Shown: in pieces, positions 1 to 10,908 of the stretch | How positions within the stretch are numbered: position 1 is the stretch's first letter | Layout: each line of letters opens with the position of its first letter | From: Glycine soja | Lineage: Eukaryota > Streptophyta > Magnoliopsida > Fabales > Fabaceae | NCBI RefSeq assembly: GCF_004193775.1 | Contig: NC_041002.1 | Coordinates: forward strand, 42,449,819-42,513,818 | Length of the DNA: 64,000 bases | Direction: 5' to 3' | Program-made: the position numbers and the translations under genes | The notes under the pieces: model-generated | Seen by the model: the letters and a program-made list of their open reading frames with translations, nothing else | Told to the model about the DNA's origin: nothing | Database searches by the model: none

Positions 1-330
1 CATTTACATAACCAATCATCAGAGGCTTCCCCACACAGGGAATATCATCTACCTCCATTGCTTCTTTTCTATCTCTGCACTCCATAGAGGCATAGTTATG
101 AAGAATATCTGAATTAGTTGTAGCTGCCTCCATGCCTATATTTTCTCCAAGATGCCATAAGTGTTGAGCCTCTTCCAACACCTCTGCACTGCACTCAATA
201 ATGCTTTTTAGCCTCCTTTCTGCTTCCACATTACTCTGATTGCTAGCCTTATCCTGGTTGGGAGTTTGAATTGCTGAAACATCATCTCCTTGTTAAAGCT
301 GAGGGTGATTTCCCTCAATCTGCAGGGGTC
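1..330 (-). pseudogene. LINE (L1-type) fragment, ORF1 end/ORF2 start region
   Basis: Read on the minus strand, an open frame runs from about 330 to the left edge. It contains an acidic and tryptophan-bearing stretch (WHLGENIGMEA), then ends DDIPCVGKPLMIGYVN at the window edge. This resembles the linker seen in plant L1-type LINEs between the ORF1 zinc-knuckle part and the ORF2 endonuclease. The frame is broken by a TAA complementary to 293-295. The element continues beyond the window. The family call rests on remembered pattern only and is moderate. Confidence 0.45.
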
Positions 331-360
331 GAGCTTTAAGGAGGGAGTGTTTTTGCCGTA

Positions 361-859
361 TAGTATGATTCAATTAGAATTATCAGTTTATGCCGTATAC
401 ATGGTAAAATTTTGACTATGATAGGCAAAATTGCCTTATTGGCCAGGATTTGTTTATTGTTGCAGTGAACTTTTCTTTTTCTGCTGGTTTAAGTTGATTA
501 TGGATGTTGTATTTTAATTGAAATGTAGATAATAGGCCTTAAAAGGGTTTAAATACACTGTGGATAATTTTTGTATATTTTTTTTAGGCTTATCATTTAT
601 TACTGCTAATTGGCGTTGCTGTGGAAGCTCTTTGATTATAGCAACTCCAGGTACGTTTGTACGGTCTACTATCTTTATATGTATTATGATAGACTACTGT
701 TTTGACATTTGTCGTAGCATTTATATACACATATACTGCTGTATTTGTTTGGTAGATAAATTGTTGTATTTGTTTGACTAACTTATCTAAGATCAATTCA
801 GTATTTGTCAATAGTACTCCTCCCCTAAAGGTATCTTTGAAATCCAGCTTGTGCTGTTG
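361..859. other. No recognisable gene
   Basis: This AT-rich stretch has no frame with a recognisable domain and no clear repeat structure. The short open frame near 560-781 has no family features. Confidence 0.5.
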
Positions 860-1258
860 ACACACACACACACACACACACAACCACACACACACACACA
901 CAGCCATAGACCCACACACACACAGACACACAGAGCCAGACACACAAACACACACACACACAGACAGCCACCCACACACCCACACACACACCGACATAGA
1001 CACACACAACCACACACACACCGACATAGACACACACACACACACACACACAGAAACACATCCACATCCACATACACACACAGCCACACACACAGAAACA
1101 CACACACACCCACACCCACATACGCACACACACAGAAACACACACAACCACACACAGAGAAACACACCCACATCCACATACACACACAGCCACACACACA
1201 AAAACACACCCACATACACACACACACAGACACACACAGACAGCCACACACACACACT
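860..1258. repeat. Long (AC)n microsatellite with higher-order units
   Basis: About 400 bp consist almost only of CA dinucleotides interrupted by CAGA, CCACA and GACATAGA variants. Longer units recur: a block with GACATAGA appears at about 993 and 1023, and a block with CACATCCACATACACACAC appears at about 1060 and 1165. The long open frames on both strands here (His/Thr-rich or Cys/Val-rich) are by-products of the repeat and are not genes. Confidence 0.95.
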
Positions 1259-1541
1259 GACACCATCAGCATTTCCCTATAACTTTCAATAAATTTCCAT
1301 CTTTCAATTTGTTAATCAGTGCCCTTAAGTGGTATATGTTATACATGTTTTCTTCTTTTTTTTTCATCAGCAAAGATAAGTATATATATAGATAATTGAG
1401 TACCAGAGGTACTGAAATACAATTTTTGTTGCCCAAGCTAGTGGTTCGAGATTAGACTGAATGGAGTCTAAAAAGGAACCACAGCCAGCCCATAGACCAT
1501 ATTAATGAAAAGCTGCTAATCAAAAGTTCTATTCTAAGCTA

Positions 1542-1753
1542 TTACACTATCCCTAATCTAAGATTAGTAGACCATTGGTTAAAATGACAAAAAAAATCCT
1601 TCTCCAAATGCCTCAGCCAAGTCCACAACAAGAAAGCTGCTTCGCCAATCAATTTGTTGTTGTCTAATGTTTCATTGGAGAATACTATCATATTCCGTTG
1701 CTGCCAAATGGTCCAGGTCACTGCCACCCACCAGCATTTCCACCTAGTAGCCT
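1542..1753 (-). pseudogene. LINE ORF2 C-terminal (reverse-transcriptase tail) fragment
   Basis: The minus-strand frame carries WKCWWVAVTWTIWQQRN followed by LLWTWLRHLEKDF and HFNQWSTNLR, the conserved C-terminal tail of plant non-LTR reverse transcriptases after the zf-RVT region. It ends with a stop at 1542. Upstream in reading direction the frame continues into LTR sequence from 1754, so the LINE is cut at that point and the residues before KATRWKC are not LINE-derived. Confidence 0.75.
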
Positions 1754-1937
1754 TGTGTAATCGATTACAATGATTTGGTAATCGATTACCAGTGATAAGT
1801 TCTGAACAAAAATCAAAAGATGTAACTCTTCCAATGGTTTTCAAGTTTTTCTAAAAGTTATAACTTTTCCAATGGTTTTCAGATTTTCTAAAGGTTATAA
1901 CTCTTCCAATAGTTTTCTTGACTAGAATTGAAGAGTC

Positions 1938-1944
1938 TATAAAA
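1938..1944 (+). promoter_or_regulatory. LTR TATA box
   Basis: TATAAAA sits in the context AGAGTCTATAAAAGC. The inverted LTR copy has the same box near 11717-11723, so it is conserved between copies and is the probable LTR promoter. Confidence 0.6.
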
Positions 1945-2144
1945 GCTAGACTTTGATTTGCATTTAAACAATCAATCTTTTGATAGCAAACTTACAATCC
2001 TTTACAACCTTTGAATCTCTTTGAACTTTTTCTTCTTCTTCCTTTCTCAAAAGCTTTCCAAAGTTTTCTGGTTTTCCAAACCTTGAAAACAAAACTGTGC
2101 TATTCATCTTTTTCATTCCCTTTTCCCTTTGCCATAAAGAATTC

Positions 2145-2500
2145 GCCAAGGACTAACCGCCTGAATTCTTTTTGTGTCTCTCTTCTCCATTTTCCAAAAG
2201 AACAAAGGACTAACCGCCTTAATTCTTTTGTCTCTCCCTTCTCCCTTTTCAAAGGATTCAATAAGACACAGTCTGAGAATTCTTTTGATTCTTCCCTTTC
2301 CCATAAACAAAAGATTTCAAAGGACTAACCGCCTGAGAACTTTGTCTTAACACATTGGAGGGTACAAGTAGAGGGTACATCTACTTGGGTTGTTGATTGA
2401 GAACAAGAGAGGGTACATCTCTTGTGGATCAGTTCTAGTGGAGGGTACATCCACTAGGTTGTTCAAAGAGAACAAGGGAGGGTACATCCCTTGTGGATCT
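2145..2500 (+). repeat. Internal tandem motifs of the LTR
   Basis: Two motif families repeat here. GACTAACCGCCTGAATTC-like units occur at about 2152, 2207 and 2323. GAGGGTACATC units occur at about 2357, 2373, 2409, 2440 and 2469, several within a longer GAGAACAAG-rGAGGGTACATC-CTTGTGGATC unit. The same arrays occur on the opposite strand at 11228-11480. Confidence 0.8.
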
Positions 2501-2817
2501 TTGTTTGTAAAGGAATTTTACAAGGTTGAAAAGAAATCTCAAGGGTCACAGGCCGCTTGGGGACTGGATGTAGGCACGGGTTGTTGCCGAACCAGTATAA
2601 AACTCTTGTGTGTTTGTCTTCTTCTTCCCTACTCTTTTAATTTTCGTTGTGCACTTTAATTCCCGCTTTTACTTTTGGTTAAGTTTCTTTTCTATTCTTT
2701 ATTTTCTTAACAACATAGTAAAAGCCTAAGAAGGGTAAATTTTTTAATTAGTAAAGGTCTAGTAATAATTAATTCAACCCCCCCTTCTTAATTATTCTGA
2801 GGCCACTTGATCTAACA

Positions 2818-2993
2818 GAAAACTCACATTCTACATCGGTTGTAGCTACACAACCGATGTAGAATGGTCGCCCTTCAAAGACGGTCCTCCAACCGATGTC
2901 GGTATTCAACGACACCGGGTTATCACCACGCATCATAACCGATGTAGAAAGGTCATTATAACCGATATAGAAGGCCCTTTTTTTAGTAGTGCC
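2818..2993. mobile_element. Right end of a CACTA-type element (truncated)
   Basis: The segment ends in ...TTTTTTTAGTAGTG, the inverse complement of CACTACTAAAAAAA, and is filled with the subterminal motif ACCGATGTAGAA in both orientations. Positions 2829-2843 and 2850-2864 form a perfect 15-bp inverted repeat with a 6-bp loop. The left end is missing; the sequence to the left is the LTR copy. Confidence 0.7.
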
Positions 2994-3465
2994 AGACTAC
3001 ATTTATTTATCGTGCTTCAATATTAACATGTAATAACTAAGTTTCGACTCCTTTAAATATTAATTACAAAATCAATAACTGAGATTGTAAAACATGTTGC
3101 ATGATTAGATCCAAGTAACTATCTTATAAATGAATTATTAAACAAATTAAAATTTAATATTTTAACAATAAGAACCATTCGAATCTTTTTATTCCCTTCT
3201 AAGTAATACTATAGTTAAGACAATAATTATGAGTTAGGGGTAATGAATTAGTCAAGTGCGCATAAATAATTATATTAGAAACTTCTTACTTCTAACAGTT
3301 AGATTAATGCGGATATGAACTTTCTGTTTAGAATAAATATTTCCCTTATAAATATGAGAAGCAATTATATATTTGTGTACTTCTTGAGGTACTAAACTTC
3401 TTTTTTCCTTCATGTAGACATCAGAAAAACAAGTTAGATAATGCAATAGCTATACTAAATAAAAC
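2994..3465. other. AT-rich stretch, no gene seen
   Basis: No domain, repeat or element end was recognised here. It lies between one CACTA right end and the first captured exon of the next element. Confidence 0.5.
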
Positions 3466-3466
3466 C

Positions 3467-3580
3467 TTATTTGAAAACTTTGTTTGTGCTATTTGTTGGA
3501 AATGCTGGGGGATTGGGATCTAAGTTCCAAAACTTGTTCCTTGCAAATCCATGATGCTCAAGAGAGCCATGATTTGAAAA
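3467..3580 (-). pseudogene. Captured exon: glucose-6-phosphate 1-epimerase-like
   Basis: The minus-strand frame begins right after a splice acceptor (TTATTTGCAG) and reads FSNHGSLEHHGFARNKFW, then NLDPNPPAFPTNSTNKVF. This matches the conserved FSNLGSLEQHGFARN block of plant putative glucose-6-phosphate 1-epimerases (aldose 1-epimerase family), including the histidine of the HGFARN motif. Only this exon is present, out of a protein of about 300 residues. It lies in the same sense as the Cdc7-like, SMC5-like and first-exon fragments further right, all to the left of the CACTA end at 7209. Confidence 0.75.
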
Positions 3581-3643
3581 CTGCAAATAAATAAGAAGTA
3601 CTTCAAAAAAGAAACTAACTAAATGGTCCCAAAACATTGAAAC

Positions 3644-3681
3644 CCAAAAAAAAAAAAAAACACACACACACACACACACAT
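3644..3681. repeat. A-tract plus (CA)n microsatellite
   Basis: A run of about 15 A residues is followed by about 10 CA repeats. Confidence 0.9.
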
Positions 3682-3699
3682 ACTTGAGGAAAACATTCT

Positions 3700-3840
3700 G
3701 AATAGCAAACTACAAATTAGGCACAAGCTCCGGCCAAAAATTCTGCTTAACAAAATCAGCAGCATCACCACAAAAATGGTCCCAAAACTTCTCCTGAACC
3801 CTCTCTCCCTCATCTTTGCACTCACCACAAAATGGTCCCA
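3700..3840 (-). other. Possible captured coding segment, unrecognised
   Basis: The minus strand has an open frame reading GERVQEKFWDHFCGDAADF then VKQNFGRSL, with a protein-like composition. It lies between the kinase and epimerase exons in the same sense. I do not recognise the family. Confidence 0.3.
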
Positions 3841-4028
3841 AAACCAATCTTAGTCACAACACCACCACCGGCACAAAGGAGTTGGAAAGAAAGACTAGCT
3901 AAAGAGTCTACTGATTAACTAGATTTTTGTTGTTTTCACCCTTCCCCTTATAAATTCTTGAAAACTGGAAACAAAGTAAAAACAAAACAAATAAAATCAT
4001 CACAAATGAATTTTGCAGGTGGTTTTTA

Positions 4029-4139
4029 CTGTTTTGGGTCGCCAGTGAAAGGAGTCTTCCCGCTCACCATGTAGAGTAGAGTGACTCCAGCTGACCAAAT
4101 ATCAATCCTATGTCCCTGATGCTGAGACCTTAACAAAAC
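4029..4139 (-). pseudogene. Captured exon: Cdc7-like protein kinase
   Basis: After an acceptor (TTCTTCAG), the frame reads VLLRSQHQGHRIDIWSAGV then TLLYMVSGKTPFTGDPKQ. This corresponds to kinase subdomains VIII-X. The DIWSAGVTLLY and PFTGDP blocks are typical of the plant Cdc7-type serine/threonine kinases that promote replication initiation. The activation loop and catalytic Asp are absent. The next bases are TAA rather than an intact GT donor, so the exon end is damaged or the frame stops here. Confidence 0.75.
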
Positions 4140-5289
4140 CTGAAGAAAAGGTAGAACCTTGAATTGAAACTATTGAAAAACAAGCCATAAATTAATTATT
4201 TCCTCTCTTTTCCTGCCCAAAGAAAGTTTCATTTAAATTCTGAAAATGTAGAAGAGAACAATAGTCTCATAGGGTGAAATATATTTCAGACTAGTTATCT
4301 AGTACAGTTAAATCATTCAAATCATGGATATCTCAGTTGGCCATACAGACCGTGTTTGGCAGGAAAGGGTATCCTTCAAAGTAAAATTCTTATAATTAAG
4401 TTTCTTTAGTCAGCAGGAGACCATAATTTTTTACCACAAATGAAATGAAATGGTAAATATGGGATAATATTATCTTTATTAATATCTTATGTAATAAAAT
4501 GGTTAAATAAGAAAACCTTATTTAATGTATAAAATTTTGTTGACTTGCAATCTTGGGTGTCAAAATAGACATTGCAGTTGAATCAAATCTACAAATAATT
4601 CACATCCTACAAGGCAAGATTAACAATCAAGAAAGTTGCTTCCAATCCACAATAAAAATTAAATGTAAGTATAGATGCAGTTTCTGTATGAGTTGCCTTA
4701 GCATGTGAGGAATGATCCTTTCCAGTTTTGAGAAAACTGGATGTGGTCTTAGTCTTTGAATAATTTTAATATATATAAAAAACATGTATTGAATGGTGAG
4801 ATTTAAAAACTGCATACTTCACATATATTTCTGGGAGTTATTATAGATTTTGGAATCTTCAAATCTTTTTCCATTGAAGTTGTAAAACAATTCCGTACAT
4901 AAGCACATATCCTAAATATTACAAAAGCAGAGGGCATTCAATTTTATTATGCATCTTATACCGGTGGCAGTAGAGATGAGAAGACTCTAAAACATGCCTA
5001 GTCTGCACTCTCATTCATAAAGCTGAAGCTCTGATAGAATGTAATTTTAGGAGAAGAAAGTGATATTTATTATTCTTGAAGGGTCAGAAATACAAGAGAG
5101 AGATATAGGCAAAGATAGCTAAAATAAATCCTAACCACCCTAATTACAAAATAAATATAAGGAAAATCAAATCAGATTTGAATCATCTCATCTTGATCTT
5201 AACTACCTAAATCTCCTAGAGTCCTTATTTGAAATTCAAATTTAAAATAAAAGTACATATACAACTATTAACATAGGCCATATGCTTAC

Positions 5290-5363
5290 TTGAGTCAAAT
5301 TATTGACTTGTATATTAAACCTTTGAATGGTTTCAACCACATCCTTCTTAGGCACCACATTTC
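5290..5363 (-). pseudogene. SMC5: Captured exon: SMC5-like (structural maintenance of chromosomes)
   Basis: This 74-nt exon on the minus strand is flanked by an acceptor (CATGTCAG) and a donor (GTAAGC). It reads GNVVPKKDVVETIQRFNIQ then VNNLTQ. That matches the conserved N-terminal head segment of plant SMC5 just before FLPQDRV. SMC5 pairs with SMC6 in DNA repair; this is one internal exon only. Its sense agrees with the other captured fragments of this element. Confidence 0.75.
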
Positions 5364-6593
5364 CTGACATGAACACAATGACAGATCACATGATTATTTG
5401 ATGAAAAACTTTGAAATTTAACTTGAATAGTTAAAATTACTGTATTTTACTTGCCATTTACATGAGCAAGTTTTTTCTCCCCTGCAAACAGATGCATAGA
5501 AAGTCTCAGCACATAAAACTGAGATATATGAGAAAACTTCAAAGTTTAACTTCGTATAAAGCATATTTGTGAGGAATAAATATAAAATTTAAGAGCAAGA
5601 ATTTCTCAACACAAAATTGAGATATAAGCGAAACCTTCAAAGTTTAAGTTCTTAGAAAGACAGATTTGTGAGGAATATATATAAAATTCAAGAACAAGAC
5701 ACCCTAAGAGATGCAGATGTTCCACTATGTTGAGAAACTAATATTCATTTCATAAGAGAAAATACAATTGGCTCAAATGAATCTCTTAGCAGTAATAGAT
5801 ATTTATAGAGCAGAGATTCTAACTATGTAACCAACTAATAGTTGTACTAACTAGAGGTTAACTCTAACTGGTAGAGTTAACTTACAGTGAATACACTCAT
5901 ACACTAAACTTTTCTACATTAAGAACAAGTGATTCGCGTACAGGAGAAGGTTTTTTGAGTTCAAACACAGGAGATAAATACATAAGCAACAAGTACGAGT
6001 AACACAAAAGCGAAAAAGATTGTTAATCACATCCAGAATTAAAATTAAAATATATAATTATAATTATTACAACAATTTGAAGGATATGATATGGACTAAA
6101 GGAACATGATATTGTCATCACCTATGTCCATTTATCATGGCAAAACCACAACTACGGCATAATTTAAAACTTTGACCATTAATCATCTTCAGAAATGACA
6201 CAAAATGATCAATCAATGTTGCAGGCATGATAAGATTCAATTTCCACATGTCTCCCAATCACACCGCACTCAAAAACTTCAAGCATAGCATCTAAGAATT
6301 AAAAAGAAAAAACATAGATCTCTACTTCCACATCAATCCCCAACTAAGAGAACATTGCATGCTTTAAAATTTGGAAAACAGACACGAATCGAAAAAACTT
6401 TCAGCATGAAATCCAAAAACTTAAAAACAAGAGTTCCCAAATTCAACATCAATTAGCATCCAAGAGAACAACACACGCTTTCAAATTGAAAAAAAAAAGA
6501 CACAATCAAATTGCGGAATGCAAAGTGCTTTCCCCACTCCGATCATAGAAATTAGCGGGACCTTCGAGCTCTCAATCACGCCGCACTCAAAAG
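5364..6593. other. Intron-like AT-rich sequence, no gene seen
   Basis: No coding segment was recognised. An imperfect duplication is visible at about 5485-5600 and 5600-5700 (AACTGAGATATATGAGAAAACTTCAAAG-like and ATTTGTGAGGAATA-like units). Confidence 0.4.
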
Positions 6594-6881
6594 TCAATAC
6601 CACAAGTGAAAACATTCACCAGCACGAAAGGTACCTTCGGCGCTCCGATTGAGGAAATTAGCGGTACCTTTGGTGCCTCTGCGGGGGAGGGCTGCGGCTG
6701 CAGGAGCTTCGGGAGGAAGAGGAGAATGATGGGGAAGAGGATTTGGAGTGCGAGGGAGAACAGGACCGAAAAAGGGAGCGTGGGCGAGAGGAGGAACGAG
6801 AGTCGGAGGGGAAGAGGAGCGAGAGGAGGAGCCAGAAAAGAAACCGGAGGGAGAGCGACGACCTCGCCTAGGTTTCCCCAT
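6594..6881 (-). pseudogene. GC-rich first-exon-like segment, Pro/Ser-rich
   Basis: A minus-strand frame starts MGKPRRGRRSPSGFFSGSSS and continues rich in Pro, Ser, Arg and Ala for 95 codons. The segment stands out as GC-rich in AT-rich surroundings. It lies just inside the right CACTA terminus at 7209 and reads inward, towards the SMC5, kinase and epimerase exons. It looks like the 5' exon (perhaps with promoter) of a captured host gene. I do not recognise the protein. Confidence 0.4.
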
Positions 6882-6999
6882 TGTTGTAGCAGAGAGGAAG
6901 GAACGAAAGGAAGCCCTCGATAAACCCTATGTCAGCTTAGAAAATGAATAAATAATGAAATTAAAATATGAATATGATGATTTCAAAGATGGTGCAAGC

Positions 7000-7209
7000 T
7001 AAGACCCGTAGTAACATGGTTAGAAACAAAGATGGTTTTATAAAACCGCCTTCGTAACATTCAAATCAAAGGCGGTTTTATAAAAATCGTGGTTGACGCC
7101 TTCAAAAAGTTGGTTTAAATTGCAAAAATTCCACCGCGTGTTTTACTACATCGGTTTTCTAATAGCCGATGTTGATTTGCCGATGTTGAATAATCAATTT
7201 GTAGTAGTG
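7000..7209. mobile_element. Right end of a gene-carrying CACTA element
   Basis: The terminus ...TTTGTAGTAGTG (inverse of CACTACTACAAA) is preceded by subterminal repeats of two kinds: GGCGGTTTTATAAAA and CATCGGTTTTCTAATAGCCGATG. The captured exons from 3467 to 6881 lie to its left. No matching left CACTACTA end was found, so the element is truncated or its left part was lost. Confidence 0.7.
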
Positions 7210-7264
7210 CAAATCTTGATACATATTTCCTCTCCCACTTTCCTGATGGGTTTGAGACTAAGGA

Positions 7265-7541
7265 ACTTGGGGTTTCTTTTGGTTGATACAATAATATGTA
7301 GGAGATTTTCATAGCTGCATGGAGGAATCATAAAGGATTAGGGTTTGTTTTATTTGTTGGGATAAAGTATCCAAAAATTTTAGAGGACAAACTCGACAAT
7401 ATGTGTATTGACCATCAGAAACTTCACATGAATCTACCTAAATACTATAGAAGTGGGGACTACTATACTCAGACACAAGAGGAGAAAACACTTTCAACCT
7501 TATGGAAACAAGTTATTTGGAGGATCATCAAAGGATAAGAG
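7265..7541 (+). pseudogene. LINE ORF1 RNA-recognition-motif relic
   Basis: From 7308 the frame reads FIAAWRNHKGLGFVLFVGI then LEDKLDNMCIDHQKLHMNL then PKYYRSG, ending at a TAA near 7539. This has the form of the RRM-like N-terminal domain of plant LINE ORF1 (GFxxF, then LDNxxIxxxKLxVNLPKY). The segment just upstream needs a frame change and has a TAG at 7299, so the copy is decayed. Confidence 0.6.
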
Positions 7542-7686
7542 ACATAAGACCCTAAGTATTGCTTACCTGGGGAGAAGAGTAACACCCGATATATGAACAG
7601 AGTTCAGAACAAGACAAGAAAGCAACAACGTGACAAAGAGTACCAGTGTAATCCGGTCTAAAAAAAGTATGTTTCAAATAAAGAGC

Positions 7687-9242
7687 TGATAACGTTTGGG
7701 AATAAATTTTGTATGCCCACGATTCAAGTCATCATGTAATCAAATCTAATTTTAATAATAAAGTATTATTTTATTTTCATTATCATATTTCACTATTTGA
7801 TTAAATGGTCCATTTGATAATGTCCTTGATTAAAATTAAAGACTTGTTATTATAATAAAGATTATGATAATGAGAAACAAGTTTGTTCTAATTTTAATCT
7901 AAACCGTTCTTGATCATAGGATTATTGTAAATAGGATATTAATAATCCGGATAGATTAATATATATGTGATAGTATTTATTGGATAAATATTAATAGATC
8001 TCATTTATTAATTTGCATATATAGATGAGTCACATGTTGATGTGATCATTGAACTGACTCAATTGAAATTTTCTAATGGTTAAAATTTATCATAAACTGC
8101 CAATAGAAAATTCTCAAGAAGAGGTATAATAGCTTTCTTTGACCTTAGATTGTCATAGTAATTAACAGATTATTTGTTGTATTTTGATTCCGAACACTTA
8201 ATTCTTTAGAGCACTTATTGAATGGATATTGGATATGATTAAATACCTATAGAATTAATGATTAATCAAAAAGGAATCTATCAACTCTTGGTAATGAGTT
8301 TGAGCTCTATGAATAAAATTAAATCCTAGCCAGGAAAATTAAATGAAAGAATAAATGAGTTTCTTAATTCATTATGAGTTAACTCAAAAGAGTTTGACAA
8401 TAATATCATACTCTAGAATTAACCCAGAGTTGTAAAGATGGAAGAAATTATTACACTGCTCTTCTAATGATTCTTGAAAGTAAAATGTTACTTCATGCTA
8501 TCCGGATGTTAAGGAGTGTTGCTAGACGCATACCTTGTTTAGTATATTAATTTGATTAATATATTACCGACTTAGTATTGAACCTACGGGGTCACACACA
8601 AATAAGTGTTCTAATCTCTGTTAAAGAAATTATTTTAATATTTGATGATTAATTAAATTAGAGAATTTAATATGATCAAAAGATTAATTGATTTCAAAAA
8701 GTTGGAATATTATTATATTTTTGCTAGCACTGAAAATATAAATAATATGAAAGATTTGGTGAAAGAAGAGAAGCAAACATGTATGATTTTGTATTTGGAA
8801 TTTGGGTTGAAAAGGAGGCTAGATACAAGTTTGATTTAGTCAATTATTATTTCAATTTTAATTTCTAAATGGTTAGCAATAAAAGGTAACAATAAATAAT
8901 ATAGCTTAAAAAAGGATACTATCAATAATAATTTTGATTTGATAAAAAATTTGGTATCCTTAGCGTGCTATAAATAGAGTCTTAGACTGCACGTTGAAAT
9001 GATCCCAATATCACTTCTTTATTCTAATTTTTCCACTTGTCAAAGTTGTTGACGAATAAAGGTCAATCTCGGTGTGGATACACGTAGAGTCTTCATATTA
9101 TTGAAGAATTTTTATGCTTCAAGAGCTCATCAACATGTACACTTTTTAATATGTCATATGTTTATAATATAATTTAAATACAAAATAGATCTTTTTATTC
9201 CGCAATGTGTATTTTTTGAACACCTTTTTTCTTACAATAACA
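7687..9242. mobile_element. Probable copia-type LTR insertion
   Basis: The block starts TGATAACGTTTGGG and ends TTACAATAACA. It contains no coding frame but has landmarks common in copia-type plant LTRs, namely an ACCTACGGGGTCACACAC box and GGTGTGGATACACGTAGAG near the 3' end. On its right, gypsy sequence homologous to 16763 onward resumes. No exact 5-bp target duplication was found, so the borders are approximate and the class is tentative. Confidence 0.4.
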
Positions 9243-9795
9243 ACTACTTGCCAAAGAGATTGTGTGTGCTGTTAGGAATGGAGGACATGAAAGTTGGGGT
9301 TGTGAAATATAAAACCATGGGTTATCAGAAAAACATGAGGTAGGTGCTCTCTTAGAACCTAATTAACTTTGAATCCAAAGAAAAACCATGAGTTCCTTGT
9401 TAGCCTTGCCACGTTACAAGCCTAAAAAGCCCTTAGTGATCCACAATATGTATGTATGATTACTTTAACTAAGAAGAAGTGCAAAGTTAATTGGGAACAT
9501 TAGTTCAGTTGTTGAATATAAAAACACTCTTATCTGAGACACTTGTGCGCTGAGGGAAAGACTAGCCTTGTGAGGAATGAAGTATGGTAAGTCTGCCTTG
9601 ATAAAGTTTATATTTGCTAACCTTTTCCATCTCTATGTGCATCCCTTCATGCTTTTATCACAAGATCAAGACAAATGCAAGCTCGAGGGTCAGACATTTA
9701 AGGGCTCGAAATGATTCATAGTTATCTCATGTGTTGGTACATTCAAAACTTGTCTTTTGCTTGAGGACAAGCAAAGATTTTGATTTGGGGGAGTT
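9243..9795 (+). mobile_element. Athila/Diaspora-like gypsy, 3' internal region with polypurine tract
   Basis: This non-coding stretch aligns by eye with 16763-17350. Shared phrases are CTTTGAATCCAAAG/AAAAACCATGA, TTAGCC...CCAC.TTACAAGC, TAGCCTTGTGAGGAATGAAG and GAGGACAA.CAAAG. It ends in the polypurine tract TTTGGGGGAGT immediately before an LTR beginning TGATAACT. It is therefore the 3' end of one element copy, cut on the left by the block at 7687-9242. Confidence 0.7.
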
Positions 9796-10908
9796 TGATA
9801 ACTACAAAATTTGAGTTTAATTGATAGTCAATTTTGGCTAAGAATGATTTGAATTTCTTCACTTTACTATTATTTTTAATGAAATAATAAAGAATTTAAT
9901 ATCATTGTAATTTTTGACCAGCAGGATTCAAAAGAAGAAATTTTCAAATAGGCCAGCTCACGCTTAGCGCAAAGAAGGCCCACAAGAAACCCCAAAGGCA
10001 TGCCTATACTACTAAAAAAAGTTTTAACATCATCCTATTCATATCGATTATTTGAAAACCGATGTCATTAAACACTTACAACATCAGTTTTCAAATAACC
10101 GATGTTAACAACTCTATTTAGTGCAATTTTAACATTGGTTATTTTAAAACTGATGGTGTAAGTGCTTGACGACATCGATTTTCAAATAAACGATGTTAAC
10201 AGCTCGATTTCATGCAATTTTAACATCAGTTTTTTTAAAACAATTGTTGTAAGTGCCTGACGAAATTGATTTTCAAATAATCGATGTTAACAGCTCGATT
10301 TAGTGTGATTTTAATATTGTTTATTTTAAAACCGATGTCGTATAAGCACTTACAACATCGATTTTAAAATAACTGATGTTAATATAAACTATTATTTTAA
10401 TTATTTATATACTTTTTTAAAAATCATATATTGAGTTATTAATTATATTTTAATTAAAAAATATGATAATTAATAAAAAATAAGAAATTCAAAAGGTAAG
10501 CATTTAAAAATTAAACTAAATTTTGGAATTTTAATTTTATTATTTAATGATTATCATTTAAATATAACACACATTTATATTAATTATTGCATATTAGTTC
10601 ATTTGAAAATAAAAAAAATTTGTTTTTAATAGTAGAGTTTAACTTTTATAGAATTTATAGAATGTTGGTAAAAATAATTATATCTTCAAACAATTAAAAT
10701 TTATTATTAATATATTTTATTTAATTATTATAAAAATAAAAAATTTATCATACAAAAACATTTATACAGACAATGTATATATTATTTATCACCAAAATGT
10801 CTAATAAATATTTAAAAAGTATATTTTATGAGATATTTGTCACCATTCAATAAGTAAATATTAAATCATCATTATATTTTAAAATCTCTACAAACTTATA
10901 CCTACGAC

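Larger units (their letters stand above)
1754..2817 (+). mobile_element. 5'-truncated LTR (SIRE1-like), plus orientation
   Basis: This is the same repeat as 10909-12316, in the opposite orientation. Shared landmarks are paired TAATCGATTA palindromes, a TATAAAA box, a block of GACTAACCGCCTGAA repeats, a block of GAGGGTACATC repeats and the 3' end GAGGCCACTTGATCTAACA. The other copy has about 440 bp more at its 5' end, so this one is truncated at its junction with the LINE. The retained length is 1064 bp, and no target duplication can be seen. The SIRE1 (Ty1/copia Maximus lineage) assignment comes from memory of soybean LTRs and is tentative. Confidence 0.7.

Noticed and set aside
593..1282. 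Long open frames on both strands of the AC repeat
   Set aside because: They are simple translations of CA/GT repeats (Cys-Val or His-Thr runs) with no protein features.
2011..2659. Several open frames in 2011-2659
   Set aside because: They lie wholly in the LTR and its tandem motifs; the same frames are not preserved as proteins in the inverted copy.
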